This document shows, one piece after another, positions 12,901-24,271 of a DNA stretch of 64,000 bases (position 1 is the stretch's first letter; the number at the start of each line of letters is the position of its first letter). Source of the stretch: Sternotherus odoratus (lineage: Eukaryota; Chordata; Testudines; Kinosternidae). The stretch spans positions 181,914,920-181,978,919 of the forward strand of contig JAVMKO010000002.1 in the NCBI GenBank assembly GCA_032164245.1, given 5' to 3'. The position numbers and the translations under genes are program-made. The notes beneath the pieces are model-generated. The model made no database searches. It saw only the letters and a list, made by a program, of their open reading frames with translations, and was not told the DNA's origin.

Positions 12901-13536
12901 GAATCTTTTCTTCTAGTTTTACTCCACATCCACTTTTTTGACAAAAGTAGGCATTTGATCTTGCTCAATGATCAAGCTGGCAAAAGTAAAGGGAACAAAT
13001 GCCCACTTTTGCCAAAAAAGTCAGGACAGGTGGGACAGAACTTAAAAAGGGAAAAGCACAGTGATGTAAGTGAAAGGGGCTGTGTCAGCTATAACTTTGA
13101 CTTCATGGCTTTTATCAGTTTCTGTGACAACCACAACAATGTTCTAAATTTACATTTTTATTTTCTGTATCAATTTCTGTGTTATATTGAAAAAAATCAT
13201 GAGAAAATAATTTTCAGACATGACACTAAAATATTATCTATTGACCTGATCCAAAACCTTGTTGAAATATTTCTGTTGATTCTACTGGGCATTGGATTAG
13301 ATCTTTTTTTTAACCGAAGAGGTTGGAAATGCTTCCTAGAGGTTATCCCAGAAACCCAGATCACCCCCTTTCACACTAACACACGTTTGAGAGGATTTGG
13401 TAGAAAAATTCTCTGACTCTTTCATAGAGCTTGTCCTTTAGGATAGCATTCTAGGAAAGCACAGGGAGTTATTTCTCCCTGCACAATGAGCCCCATGGCC
13501 CATCCATAGATACCAGAGGGCCTACACAGGGCAATA
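9961..13536. other. no gene recognised
   Basis: Long AT-rich stretch. The largest open frame (153 codons, 12955-13413, plus strand) has no motif or resemblance I recognise and is rich in Leu, Phe and Ile, as expected from chance in AT-rich DNA. One old palindromic repeat at 11020-11108 is listed separately. Confidence 0.4.
11020..11108. repeat. old palindromic amniote-type repeat
   Basis: The block opens CCTGATTCTGCAAAGCACTT and closes with TGCTCTTCTGAATCAGGG, its imperfect reverse complement. The inner sequence carries mirrored AAGCATATGCA and AGCACATGCTTA. This is the form of an ancient, decayed MITE-like palindrome. Confidence 0.5.
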
Positions 13537-13538
13537 TA

Positions 13539-14255
13539 CAGTGAAACCTCCATTTAACGGACTAATTCGGGCGAGGGGGTGTCCGTTAAATGAAAAAGTC
13601 CATTATTTAATAATTTTAAAAAACCCGAGCTGTCGGAGCAGCAGCCCGACCGCCACAGGGTTGGGGCGGCAGCCGTCAGCCAGCCCGCCCGGGTCCCGGC
13701 TGCTGGGACCCGGGCAGCAGCCGGGAGCCGGCAGCCAGCCCACCTGCCAACCAGCCCTCCCACTGCTGTGACCCAGGCGGCAGCCGGGAGCAGGCAGGCA
13801 GCCCGCCCGCCAGCCAGCCCTCCCGCTGCCGGGACCCAGGCGGGAGCCGGCAGCCAGCCCGCCTGCCAACCAGCCCTCCCGCTGCCGTGACCTGTGCGGA
13901 AGCCAGGAGCAGGCAGGCAGCCCTCCCGCCAGCTAGCCCTCCCGCTGCCGGGAGCCGGCAGCGAGCCCTCCCGCTGCTGTGACCCAGGCGGCAGCCGGGA
14001 GCCGGCAGCCAGCCCACCCGTGGCTGGGACCCCGGCGGCAGCAGGGAGCCGGCAGCCAGCCCGCCCGCTGCCTGGACCCGGGCGGCAGCCAGGAGCCGGC
14101 AGCCAGCCCACCCACTGCCTGGACCCTGGCAGTAGCTGGGAGCCGGCAGCCAGCCCACAAGAAATGGATTTGGGATGCATCAGACTTGCTCAGAAATTTT
14201 GTCCGTTGCATCCGAAGTCCGTTAAATCGAGGTCCGTTAAATCGAGGTTTTACTT
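13539..14255 (+). mobile_element. TA-flanked non-autonomous DNA transposon with captured GC-rich minisatellite (copy 1)
   Basis: The left end begins CAGTGAAACCTCCATTTAAC and the right end is the decayed complement TTAAATCGAGGTTTTACT. TA dinucleotides flank both ends (13537-13538 and 14256-14257), as in the Tc1/mariner-pogo superfamily. Inside the right end the motif TCCGTTAAATCGAGG is repeated twice. The middle 400 bases or so are a GC-rich minisatellite built on GGGAGCCGGCAGCCAGCCC in units of roughly 47-63 bp. No transposase is encoded. Long open frames across the minisatellite on both strands are an effect of its composition. Confidence 0.8.
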
Positions 14256-14257
14256 TA

Positions 14258-16998
14258 ATTCAAAAGGAGAGCCTGCGCCTCTTCACTATGTCCCTCATAT
14301 TCCTTCTCCTTATTACTTTGCAGAGAGCTCAAATGGATCCATGCTACCAGGGAATCCCACAGAGTTTGGCAGCTGCTGGGACCCTGTTACATAAAATCCC
14401 TGTTGTGGCTTGGCCTCTGCATAGTAATACAGTCATTGGGAGGTTGGGAGAAGGTGAAGGATAGTGCAATGGAGACCATCTTCAAGTCTGGCTCATGGAG
14501 GTATGATCTACCCCCATGTAATTAAATAAAACAGCAAGACATTTACCCGAGGTGTGCGTGTATACACACATTCACACAATAGCACTTGAAAGCATAGAAA
14601 GAATACATACATTAGAACTGGTTGAATAAAACTTATTTGTAAATAAATCATTCAATGATTGAAGGAAAAAATAGTCGAATGGCGCTGCATGGACAGAGGG
14701 GGATAAATTGGCTGGGCCTTAATTGAAGAAAAATGTCAAAATTAGTCAGATAAATGATTCTTAATGAATAATTCAGCAAACTCTAGTATAAATAAATGGC
14801 AGGTCATTTAAAAGAAGCATGTAGATTCGTGTATTTGTGTTTATTCATTTGTATTTGTGTCTATTCATGTTTATGCTTTTCATAGGCTTTTGTAATGCTT
14901 CATGGAACATTTGTAGGGAAAAATAATGAAAGATCTTATTTTCTCATAGATATATCAGTTCTTCAATAATACAAATACAGTTAGAAGACCAGCTCTTATA
15001 TTATTTTTGCCTAGTAAATGGCTCAAAATGGCAAAAGAGAAAAAAAGAAAAATATACAAAAAATAATATTGGAATGTGCAGGGCTGAAATGCACACTCCC
15101 AGACACTGGGAAAGCTGAATACGTGTAGTTTGTAGTGAAAATTCAGGTAAGCGCTTATAAGAATAAGGTATGGTTTGTGAAGTAAAGTGGTTCTTAAATG
15201 TTTTCATATATCCACTTTGTACTATGTATCACTGACATGAACATTTCAGACCACACTATTACTAGGTAAATTAATTTAAAAAATCACAGCACAAAACCAG
15301 AGATATTTTATAATGGCAAACCACTTTTTTGCACCTGAACTATATATATATATATAGTGTTTGTATGTATGTATAATAGGGCTAGGGCCAGGGGTATTTT
15401 AAAATGGGACCTTACTCCACTATTTGGAAAAACAAGAAACAACCTGTCTCTCACCACTCCTGCCATTATTCAGAGGAACAGACTGGATGTGGTTCTCCGC
15501 CTGTGGGAAGAGGTGGGACACCAGTAATTCCGGGGGACTTCCTTTCCCCCGATCTACCAAGGGAGGCTACACCAGCAGGGTCTTACCTACTGGATCCTCA
15601 GAATACTCTAGGATTGGCTTTAAGGCTGCAACCCAATTACCCTTCCTCCTGTGGCACATCACAGCTGCTTGTGAGACCCCGAGACTGAGACTGAACACTG
15701 GAAACTATGGAAAAGGAGCTTTGAAATCACCTTGCCCTCTTCTCATGGTACCACCTCCCCACTTACTTGTCTTACCTGTGCTAGATCCATCAGTGAGCTG
15801 GAATGCTTCACACACCCTTGCCCCCCAGTTACTGTACAGATTCCCAGTAAGTAACATAGCCCCTAATGGTGTGGTAGCTCTACCTTGAAATAAGCTGCTA
15901 AACAGGGCACACATACAAAAACCCAAATAAAATAAAATAGATGCAGCTGTCTCAGGAACAGCCTACACATCAGAGGAAACTAGCTTGCAGGTTTCAAGGG
16001 GCACTAAGCAGTAGAAAGGGTTTAAGATATATTAAAGCAGTCCTTACACTTCTTCCTGCTCCCAAATTCAAACAAAAATACACACACACTCAACAGCAAC
16101 AGTCTCTTCTGTGGTACGGTGAAAAATGGCTCTTTGGTATGGTAGTTCCAGAAAGGGTGTGTGATGAGGAGGGTAGTGCTCTGTGCACCAGATTATGACA
16201 TCGCTCAGAATTCCACACCAACTATCACCCCATTTTCCTCCCTTTTTTTGTACAAGCCCAAACTCTTCCCCTTCACCAAAGACCCTGATTTGAAAGGTCA
16301 CTAGATGCTGTTCCTCAGTAGTGAATGAAGAAGGCCGACCTCCCACGCAAGTGAATGCACTGGCCAAATACTCACCAGGGGAGTGGACTGGGAAAATCAC
16401 TACAGTACCAGCTGCAGTTACCCCACAGGAGTCGCCACCTTTTCCCTGAACTTGGGATGCTAGGAATTCCCCAGGCCAGTGCTAGTCATGGATGGCTAGT
16501 CTCAGGGCAGTATTGGAGTAGTTGCTTTGCTCCCACAGCTCGTCCCTCTCCCTGCTGGTTCTTTCACCATTTTATGGCGGGGTCATGCTCCCCGCACTAA
16601 CTCCCCTTGCCCTTTATCCCCGGCTCTTTCTTATCCATGTTGCTGTGTCTTTTGGCAGCTCCTCTACAAGTCTCTCTGCTCTTCTCCTCCTAGCTTCAGG
16701 CACCAGCTCCGTCACCCTGCCTGAGGATGCTGTCCCTGTCACTCCTTCCCCCAGTACACATGGATGAGCTGGTGCTCCCTGCCTGACCAAGCAGCTTGGT
16801 CAACCAGACTAACTTGGGGTGCTAGTTCTTTCTCAAGGTACTGGGCTGAAGATCTCCGATTGGCCAGAGGCCCCATCAGTCCCAGGATTGTGACTCCTCC
16901 TTGGATCCTCCTTTTTCTCCTGGTATGGTGAGACAGCCAACAAAAAACCCACTACGAAGTTTTAGTAAGGGGGTAACCATTGTCTTTTTATATTATAT
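14258..16998. other. no gene recognised
   Basis: AT-rich up to about 15400, with a short (TA)n run near 15341-15357. It is GC-richer from 15400 to 16900, where overlapping short frames (for example 154 codons at 15424-15885) are open without any recognisable protein similarity. The GC-rich part could be an unrecognised retroelement fragment. Confidence 0.35.
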
Positions 16999-16999
16999 A

Positions 17000-17416
17000 C
17001 TAGCGAAAATACCCAGCGTTGCTTGGGTCCGTCGGAGGTGGGGAGGGGGCAGAGAGCTGAGCGAGTGTGGGGTCCATTGGAGGGGGGAGGGGGCAGAGAG
17101 CTGAGTGAATGCAGGGTCCGTTGGAGGGGGTATTATGACATCATAACTATATCACAGAGAACAGCAGCTGCCCAGCTGATGTGATTGGCCTTTAAATAAT
17201 TTCACCCCTGGGGGGCGTCAGAGGTGAGATTTGAAAAAATTCCGACTCTTACCCTGATTAGGACCCTAAGACCTATAACTGTACCAAATTTCAAGTCTCT
17301 AGCTCAGACAGTGTGGAAGGAGTAAGTGCACGTACATACACGCATACATACACGCACGCATACACGCATACATACACGCATACACACATACACCATTTGA
17401 CTTTTATATATATAGA
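17000..17416 (-). mobile_element. short non-autonomous Helitron
   Basis: On the minus strand it runs from TCTATATATATAAAAGTCAA to a CCCAAGCAACGCTGGG hairpin, a short spacer and CTAG at 17000-17003, between host A (16999) and T (17417) on the plus strand. At 417 bp it is the most compact copy here: it keeps the 5' conserved block and a small piece of the G-rich internal repeat. Within it, about 17330-17397 is an interrupted CATA/CACG microsatellite. Confidence 0.85.
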
Positions 17417-18896
17417 TAATTGTTGCCACTACACTAAGGCTTTTGGCTCTTTCCATTAACTTCTCTGGAATCACATCCATAACTCCCATCATATTAACAA
17501 CAACAAATATGCATGTACACTTGAGAGCAGACTATACCACTTCACAGCCAAAGTTTCAGCTGCGGGTGCATTTTTGCTGCTTAATAGTAAATCTTGGGAA
17601 ACCGGGTTTATAATTAAAGCACCAACACAACTCAAAAAAGCATAAATAGCGACTGCTATAAATATTTTGGTAGCTGCAATGGCGAACGTAGTGAAGTGGG
17701 TTCTCTAGGGCAGTCAGGTTGTGGCAGCTGATGTGAGAGGGAACATACTGTTTAGGTCTGTTGACCAGTTGCCATTTTTATGTTATTATTAAAATAGTTT
17801 CTACTGCAGTAAAAAGTGACAAGAGCTGTATCATGGGGGGGGGGGGAGGGGGGACGACAGTTTGAAATGGACAATTTCAATTAGACTGAAACACATCCAA
17901 CTTTTCAATAAAGAAACAAATTACTCTTGGCAGACCTTGACCTTGACTTATGCAGTCCCACCACAAAAGATCACTCAGTGGCACTGAAAATACAGAAAGA
18001 CCTTTGGAATGGACTATGTTTATCAGAATGTTCCCAGAAGTTAGCGCCTATTATGAGAAATAATTAAAGCATTAGCAGAACAGTCTGCCAGGGCTAACTT
18101 TATTAAAAGTTAATTTAGGAGATTTGGGAATGAACAACAAAAATTAAAATAAAGGAAACACAGTGTTGGCAAGTGGATAATTGTGAACATTCTCTGTGAT
18201 CATGCCAGCGCAACATTAAATGTTGTCTGTTGTTTGCTATTCCAATGCTTCAGGTACAACACTGTTCTAGTGGGGGATATTTGTTGATAGGATAATAAGC
18301 AAAGGGACCTGTACTGTCTTTCTTATCCAGCGCTTTTCAGTTCTATAAACTGTTTTCCTCCAGAGTTTACAGTGATAACACCAGACCCTACAGAGCCACT
18401 ACCATGTTCCTGGTTTCCCTGCAGTCAAACTCAGTCAGTCAGACATCATTTAACAGCTTATACAAGATAAGTTGACAGCAATGAAGAAAGAGAAAGAAAA
18501 TAAGACCCAATAAAAGAATTAGGCATATCTTATTGCATCCGCCTCCTCCTATCAGACCAAGCTTTGTTCTTTCTGGGTCTGCTCATTCCCTGAGGTTAAC
18601 TTCATGGGAGCTTTCTCAAGAAATTCAGGAAAGTTGTTTTCAGCAGGAGATAGTTGCTTTATTTAAGTCTTCTTAACAAAATGTAATAAAACCCTCCAAA
18701 CTCTTCTCTCAAAATCTGTGCAAGCAAAGACCTTACTCAAGTCTGTCTCTCACACCAGTGACTGGATTTTCTGGCTCTTATCTCACAGCCTCAGCAATAG
18801 AGGGCTTCACACAATCCCCCCACTGCTGTCATTTTGGTTTTTTTAGAGTAGTTCCTTTCTGCTGTAACTCCAGAATCTGTCTATTGGGCACAAACA
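17417..18896. other. no gene recognised
   Basis: Unrecognised sequence with a G-run at 17836-17845. The CCATTGGC at its right edge (18897-18904) is the left copy of the target duplication of the hAT element that follows. Confidence 0.4.
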
Positions 18897-18904
18897 CCAT
18901 TGGC

Positions 18905-21784
18905 CAGGGGTCTCAAACTCGTGGCCCGTGGGCCAATTGTGGCCCGCGAGATGATATTTTGTGGCCCCCACCTTAATATGAAAGTTTAATGTTAGTGTGG
19001 CCCGTGAGTTTTATATGAATGGCACTTTACAGTGTTGTGTGCGGAGCTGAACGAACCTACCAATCACGTTGCGTTATATGGCTCTCGGGGGCGGGACATC
19101 GACCGGGCTTGATGCAAGCAGAGAAACATTTCTCAATGAGTGAAAGTTACAGCAGCGTTGCCATGTGGAGAGTTTTCTTCCATGCCTGGCTGGCTGCCTC
19201 GTTTCTATTAGGCAAACGCGGACATTCGTCCCAGCGCGCTGCGTTCACAACACTTCCAAAAAAAAGTTTTTTAAGTTGCTGCCCAGCGGGACATTATACG
19301 TATATATGTCTCTCTCTGAGAAAATAAATGAAAGTGATGCGTACGCGGCAAGATAAAAGAAAAGTAAGGAAATAATGTAGCCTAATGTGGTCTGCAGTCA
19401 CATACCGACACCTGTCCGTCGGCAATAACAGTCCCCGATAACCTGGACCAATTATAGGGTCGCACCGTTATTTGGGGGTCATTATTTTTTATTTGCATTG
19501 CCTCACACGATGAACACTACATATATTTCTATATGATGTCATAAACACGGCTAAACACGACAGTGACACCAAGTGGAATTTAAATATATTCCACAGCCCC
19601 AAATATGTCTTTTTCAAAGCCTGCAGTGAAGAGAAAGGTTGGTGATGAGCACAGACAATTCCAGGAAAAGTGGGAGATACAATATTTCTTTGTTGAGCAC
19701 AGGGGCACCCCGACGTGTCTTATTTGCACAGAGAAAGTTGCGGTGCACAAGGAATACAATTTGAAACGTCATTACACAACTAGACATGCTGAGGAGTATG
19801 CAAAATACCAGGGAGATGAGAGAGCCAACCGGATTGCAAATCTTAAAACGTGTCTACTGAGGCAGCAAGATTTCTTCAAGAAAGCAACCAAAGAGAATAA
19901 TGCAGCAGTCAAAGCTAGCTACGTGGTTAGTGAGATGATTGCTAAGGCGGGAAAGTCATTCACAGAAGGTGAATTCATCAAAAAGTGCATATTACAGGCT
20001 GCAAGTATAGTCTGTCCGGAAAAGAAAGGTCAGTTTAGCAACATCAGCCTTTCTGCCAACACCATAGCAGACCGCATTTCTGACATGTCAAGTAACATTT
20101 ATGATCAACTGTGTGAGAAAGCCAAATATTTCAGTGCTCTTGATGAGACCACAGACATCAGAGACACTGCCCAGCTCGCAATGTATGTCCGTGGTATTGA
20201 TGACAATTTTGAAGTGATAGAGGAGTTGCTCACAGTAATTCCAATGCATGGCCAGACCACTGCTCAGGAGATATTTCACCAGCTGTGTGATGCCATTGAG
20301 AATGCCGGTTTGCCATGGAAGAGGTTTGTTGGAATAACAACCGATGGAGCGCCATCAATGATAGGGAGGAAAAATGGACTGGTGGCACTTGTTCAAAAAA
20401 AACTGGAAGAGGAGGGTGTAGAGGAGGCCATTGCTCTGCACTGCATTATCCATCAGCAGGCCCTTTGCAGCAAATGCCTGAAGTTTGACAATGTGATGTC
20501 TGTCGTTGTGAAATGCATCAACCAAATCAGATCCAGGGGCTTAAAGCACCGAAGGTTCTGTGCTTTTTTAGAGGAAATAGAGTCAGAATATGGGGATATG
20601 CTCTACTTCACCGAGGTACGTTGGCTCAGCAGGGGAAACGCCTTGAAGAGATTTTTTGAGTTGAGAGCAGAAGTGAAAGCCTTCATGGAGAAGGATGGGG
20701 TGGCTGTTCCTGTGCTAAGTGATCCCAAATGGCTCATGGACTTAGCTTTTCTTGTTGATATCACACATGAGCTTAATGTACTGAACAAGAAGTTACAAGG
20801 CCAGGGGCAACTCGTCGTGCTGCCTATGACGACATGAGAGCATTCTCCACAAAACTTGTGTTATGGAAAGCCCAGCTCTCTCAGACAAACCTTTGCCATT
20901 TCCCAGCATGCAAGGCACTCGTGGATGCAGGCACACCATTCAGTGGTGAGAAGTATGTTGATGCCATTTTGAAGCTACAGGAGGAATTTGATCACAGATT
21001 TGCAGACTTCAAGACACACAGAGCCACATTTCAAATTTTTGCGGACCCCTTCTCCTTTGATGTGCAAGATGCCCCTCCTGTGCTTCAAATGGAGCTCATT
21101 GACCTGCAGTGCAACTCTGACCTCAAAGCCAAGTTCAGGGAGGTGAGTGGAAAAGCAGACAAGCTTGGGCAATTTTTGAGAGAATTGACCCCCAGCTTCC
21201 CTGAGCTTTCCCGAATGTTCAAGCGGACCATGTGCCTTTTTGGGAGCACATACTTGTGCGAAAAGCTCTTCTCCACCTTGAACTTCAATAAGTCCAAGTA
21301 CAGGTCCAGACTTACTGATGATCATCTTCAAGCCATACTGAGGGTCTCAACTGCTTCCTCCCTCAAGACAAATGTGGCTCAGCTATGCTAGAGGAAGCGC
21401 TGCCAGGTCTCTAGCAGCAAGGAGTAGGCAAGAGAAGCCATGTTCAGAAGAACCCATTGAGGTTAAAGAACTGTTAATAAAGACGTTTAAATCTGAATAC
21501 AGCAGATATAGAAGACTGAAGAAACCACACATAGTTGCTGACTAGAGAAATCTAATTATTATTAGATTTATTTATTACTGATTTATTTACTTATTTACTT
21601 ATTAATTCTTAATTTATTTATTTATTTTTTCATCTTATTTTGTGTTAAAAAAATAAAAATAAAGACATTTGAGAAGATTGGATTTTTTTTAACAAAGCTT
21701 TTCTTGTGGAATACCCGATGCGGCCCAGCCTCACCCAGACTCTGCCTCCAGAGGCCCCCAAGTAAATTAAGTTTGAGACCCCTG
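18905..21784 (+). mobile_element. autonomous hAT-superfamily DNA transposon, near intact
   Basis: The element starts CAGGGGTCTCAAACT and ends AGTTTGAGACCCCTG, perfect 15-bp terminal inverted repeats. It is flanked by an exact 8-bp direct repeat CCATTGGC at 18897-18904 and 21785-21792; 8-bp target duplications define hAT elements. Near the left end GTGGCCCGYG motifs recur at about 18921, 18939 and 18997, likely transposase-binding subterminal repeats (inference). The interior carries one transposase reading frame broken once (19605-21391) and an AATAAA at 21476-21481. At 2,880 bp it is of normal size for an autonomous hAT element. The exact target duplication and single break suggest recent insertion. 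Confidence 0.93.
19605..21391 (+). pseudogene. hAT transposase (GTF2IRD2/ZBED-like type), one frameshift
   Basis: Encodes the cut-and-paste transposase of the surrounding element. The first frame (19605-20834 plus stop, 410 residues) starts MSFSKPAVKR. It has a BED-type zinc finger (C38, C41, H56, H61), the ALDETTD block with an acidic residue at D180, TTDGAPSM with D247, CxxH at C280/H283, and EVRWLSRG at 337-344. All are typical of hAT transposases related to the domesticated GTF2IRD2 and ZBED families. The second frame (20834-21388, 185 residues) continues directly and carries the C-terminal dimerisation region with YLCEKLFSTLNFNKSKYRSR. The two frames meet near 20810-20835, where one base appears to be missing, giving a premature stop. 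All other positions stay open over about 595 codons, so the loss is recent or could be a sequencing error. The start was taken as the first Met ahead of the zinc finger. Confidence 0.9.
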
Positions 21785-21792
21785 CCATTGGC

Positions 21793-22011
21793 CCATCAGC
21801 TTTATGGAGGATGTTGCAATTTCTGGTCTCCATTTCCTGCAGCCTTCTTTTTTATAAGGATCAGCTAATTAAGTTCCAACTCTTTCTCATGTGCAGTGTG
21901 TAGAGGCTAATCAGCCAGCCAGCTCCAGGCCTCTGACCAAGAGGAATGGAATTCCTTGAATACCTTTACAGACCCCCAGTGCAGTGGAGAAGCACTACTT
22001 AAAGAAGTAGA
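21793..22011. other. no recognisable feature
   Basis: Short spacer between the hAT element and the next repeat. It begins beyond the right copy of the target duplication. Confidence 0.4.
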
Positions 22012-22352
22012 GAGGTAGCCGTGTTAGTCTGGAATAGTAGAGGTAACAAAGTCCTGTGGCACCTTAAAGACTAACTATAAAGTTTTGAAGCATAAGCTTT
22101 CGTGGGCTAATACCCATTTCGTCGGATGCAAGCAGCATTTGCCTCCTGGACAGGTTCTGACATTGCAGTTCCAATGACATTATAGGAATGTCAAGAATCA
22201 GACAGGTAACCATATTAGTCTGGATCTGCAAAAGAGACAAAGAGTCCTGTGGCACCTTAAAGACTAACAAAAGTATTGAAGCATAAGCTTTTGTGGGCTT
22301 GCATCCGATGAAATAGGCCCATGAAAGCTTATGCTTCAATACTCTTATTATA
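22012..22352 (+). repeat. two direct copies of the GTGGCACC-core family plus a short inverted tail
   Basis: Copy one (22012-22135) begins GAGGTAGCCGTGTTAGTCTGG and contains AGTCCTGTGGCACCTTAAAG and GCATAAGCTTTCGTGGGC. Copy two (22201-22310) repeats the same order. From about 22302 the sequence turns back into the complement of its own core (CCCATGAAAGCTTATGCTTC). Other members are at 29526-31470 and 46146-46245. I believe this family is abundant in turtles and other reptiles but cannot name it or its class. Confidence 0.75.
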
Positions 22353-22455
22353 GGAATGAACATTAATAGGTGGGACCATGAGCCATGAAAATGAGGTGAG
22401 TTTAGCAGAAAAAATTGAAATTTCAGCTTTCCACTTTCCCAAATGAGACTCATCT

Positions 22456-22736
22456 GGGCCATGACTACACTAGTGAACTTACAGTAGCACAGCTGTACTG
22501 ATGCAGCTGCATCACCATAAGATCACTTGTGTGGGAGCTCTCTTGTCAACATAACAAGCATCCCTCAATGAGCAGCGGTAGCTATGCTGGCGGGAGAAGC
22601 TCTCTGCTGTGCACACTATCACTTATACCACTTGGTATATACCACTTATACCAGCAAAAGTTATTCAAGGGTGTGTTTTTTTCACACTCCTGAGCGACAT
22701 AAATTTTGCTGACAATGTGGCAGTGTAGACAGAGCC
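22456..22736. mobile_element. Harbinger-like MITE (probable)
   Basis: The ends read GGGCCATGACTACACTAG and GCAGTGTAGACAGAGCC, imperfect inverted repeats of the GGCC-TGTCTACACT type seen in PIF/Harbinger MITEs. TTA follows the right end, but the left flank has lost an obvious TTA, so the target duplication is not proven. No coding sequence. Confidence 0.5.
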
Positions 22737-23221
22737 TTAGATTCCCTTAGGCTTGAAGACGCAAAGTAGAAGCTTGTGTGTAATAGGTCGTAAGTAGCAT
22801 GTTGGAGAGTGAGACTTGAATCTAATAGAGTCTGAGTCTATCTTTTGCCTTCTGCTCTATCTATGCCAAGCAATTGGTCCCAATTCAGGAGAAATTGTGG
22901 CCACTGGATGAATGCAGAGGTTATAAACTTACTTACTGCCTTAAGTGTTAACAAACATCTTGCCAGATATACACAATTATACAAAAAATGCTCTCTACAC
23001 AGGGGAAAACAAACCCTGAGGCAGCAAGTCTCGAAGTCTGGGTCAATTGACTCATGCTCGTGCTATGGGGCTCAAACTATGAGGCTCAAAATAGCAGCGT
23101 CATCATTCTCACTCAGGTTGGAGCCCAGGCTCTGAGACCATCCACCCTTGGTTTCAGAACCTGGGCTCCAGAATGACTGGGAATGACAACACTGCTATTT
23201 TTAGCCCCATAGCATGCGCCC

Positions 23222-23300
23222 TGTAGAATCATAGAATATCAGGGTTGGAAGGGACCTCAGGAGGTCATCTAGTCCGACTCCTTGTAGCGTGAGCCTTAGT
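23222..23300 (-). mobile_element. CR1 LINE 3' end, severely truncated
   Basis: Read on the minus strand this is the CR1 3' terminus: GACCTCCTGAGGTCCCTTCC, AACCCTGATATTCTATGATTCTA. Only the last 80 bases or so of the retroposon are present, which is common for CR1. Confidence 0.88.
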
Positions 23301-23414
23301 GAATTGACCCAGTGTCTGAGACTCTCTGCTGCAGGGATTTTGCTTTCTTGGTTTTGCAATGTAAACATACCCTTAATGGCATGCACCTAATATTTTCCAG
23401 ATCACAATACTGTA

Positions 23415-24269
23415 CAGTAAAACCTCGATTTAACGGACCTCGATTTAACGGACTTCAGATGCAATGGACAAAATTTCTGAGCAAGTCTGATGCATCCCAA
23501 ATCCATTTCTTGCGGGCTGGCTGCCGGCTCCCAGCTGCCGCCAGGGTCCAGGCAGCGGGCAGGCTGGCTGCCGGCTCCTGGCTGCCGCACGGGTCCAGGC
23601 AGCGGGCGGGGTGGCTGCTAGCTCCTGGCTGCCGCCCGGGTCACGGCAGCGGGCGGGCTGGCTGCCGGCTCCCGGCTGCTGCCCGGGTCCAGGCAGCGGG
23701 CGGGCTGGCTGCCGGCTCCCGGCTGCCGCCCAGGTCACGGCAGCTGGCGGGCTGGCTGCCGGCTCCCGGCTGCCGCCCGGGTCCAGGCAGCGGGCGGGCT
23801 GGCTGCCGGCTCCCTGCTGCCTCCGGGGTCCCAGCCATGGGTGGGCTGGCTGCCGGCTCCAGGCTGCCGCCCGGGTCACAGCAGCGGGAGGGCTCGCTGC
23901 CGGCTCCCGGCTGCCGCCCGGGTCCAGGCAGTGGGCGGGCTGGCTGCCGGCTCCCGGCTGCCGCCCGGGTCACGGCAGCGGGAGGGCTGGCTGCCGGCTC
24001 CCGGCTGCCACCCGGGTCCAGGCAGCTGGCGGGCTGGCTGTCGTCTCCCTGCTGCCACCGGGGTTCCAGCCACGGGTGGGCTGGCTGCCGGCTCCCGGCT
24101 GCTGCCCGGGTCCCAGCAGCGGGCGGGCTGCGGAGCTGCCGCCCCAACCCTGTGGCGGTCGGGCTGCTGCTCCGACAGCTCGGGTTTTTTAAAATTATTA
24201 AATAACGGACTTTTTCATTTAACGGACACCCCCTCGCCCGAATTAGTCCGTTAAATGGAGGTTTCACTG
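23415..24269 (-). mobile_element. TA-flanked non-autonomous DNA transposon with GC-rich minisatellite (copy 2)
   Basis: Same family as 13539-14255 in opposite orientation. The left end CAGTAAAACCTCGATTTAAC and right end TTAAATGGAGGTTTCACTG are inverted repeats flanked by TA at 23413-23414 and 24270-24271. The sub-terminal CCTCGATTTAACGGA is again doubled. About 600 bases in the middle are a tandem array with a clear 47-bp unit (CCGGCTCCCGGCTGC start, GGGCGGGCTGGCTG end) in more than ten copies. Frames of up to 297 codons on both strands run through this array and are not genes. Confidence 0.88.
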
Positions 24270-24271
24270 TA

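Noticed and set aside
12955..13416. 153-codon plus-strand frame
   Set aside because: No motif, no similarity I recognise, AT-rich hydrophobic composition, no splice or promoter context.
13554..14461. Frames of 160-208 codons on both strands
   Set aside because: Same minisatellite artefact in copy 1 of the family.
15424..15888. 154-codon plus-strand frame with overlapping frames in other phases
   Set aside because: Overlapping open frames in more than one phase and no recognisable domain; could be part of an unidentified repeat.
23312..24205. Open frame of 297 codons on the plus strand, with frames of up to 208 codons on the other strand
   Set aside because: They run through the 47-bp GC-rich minisatellite of a TA-flanked element. 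Several frames on both strands stay open because the unit length and composition exclude stops. The peptides are Ala/Gly/Pro/Arg repeats.
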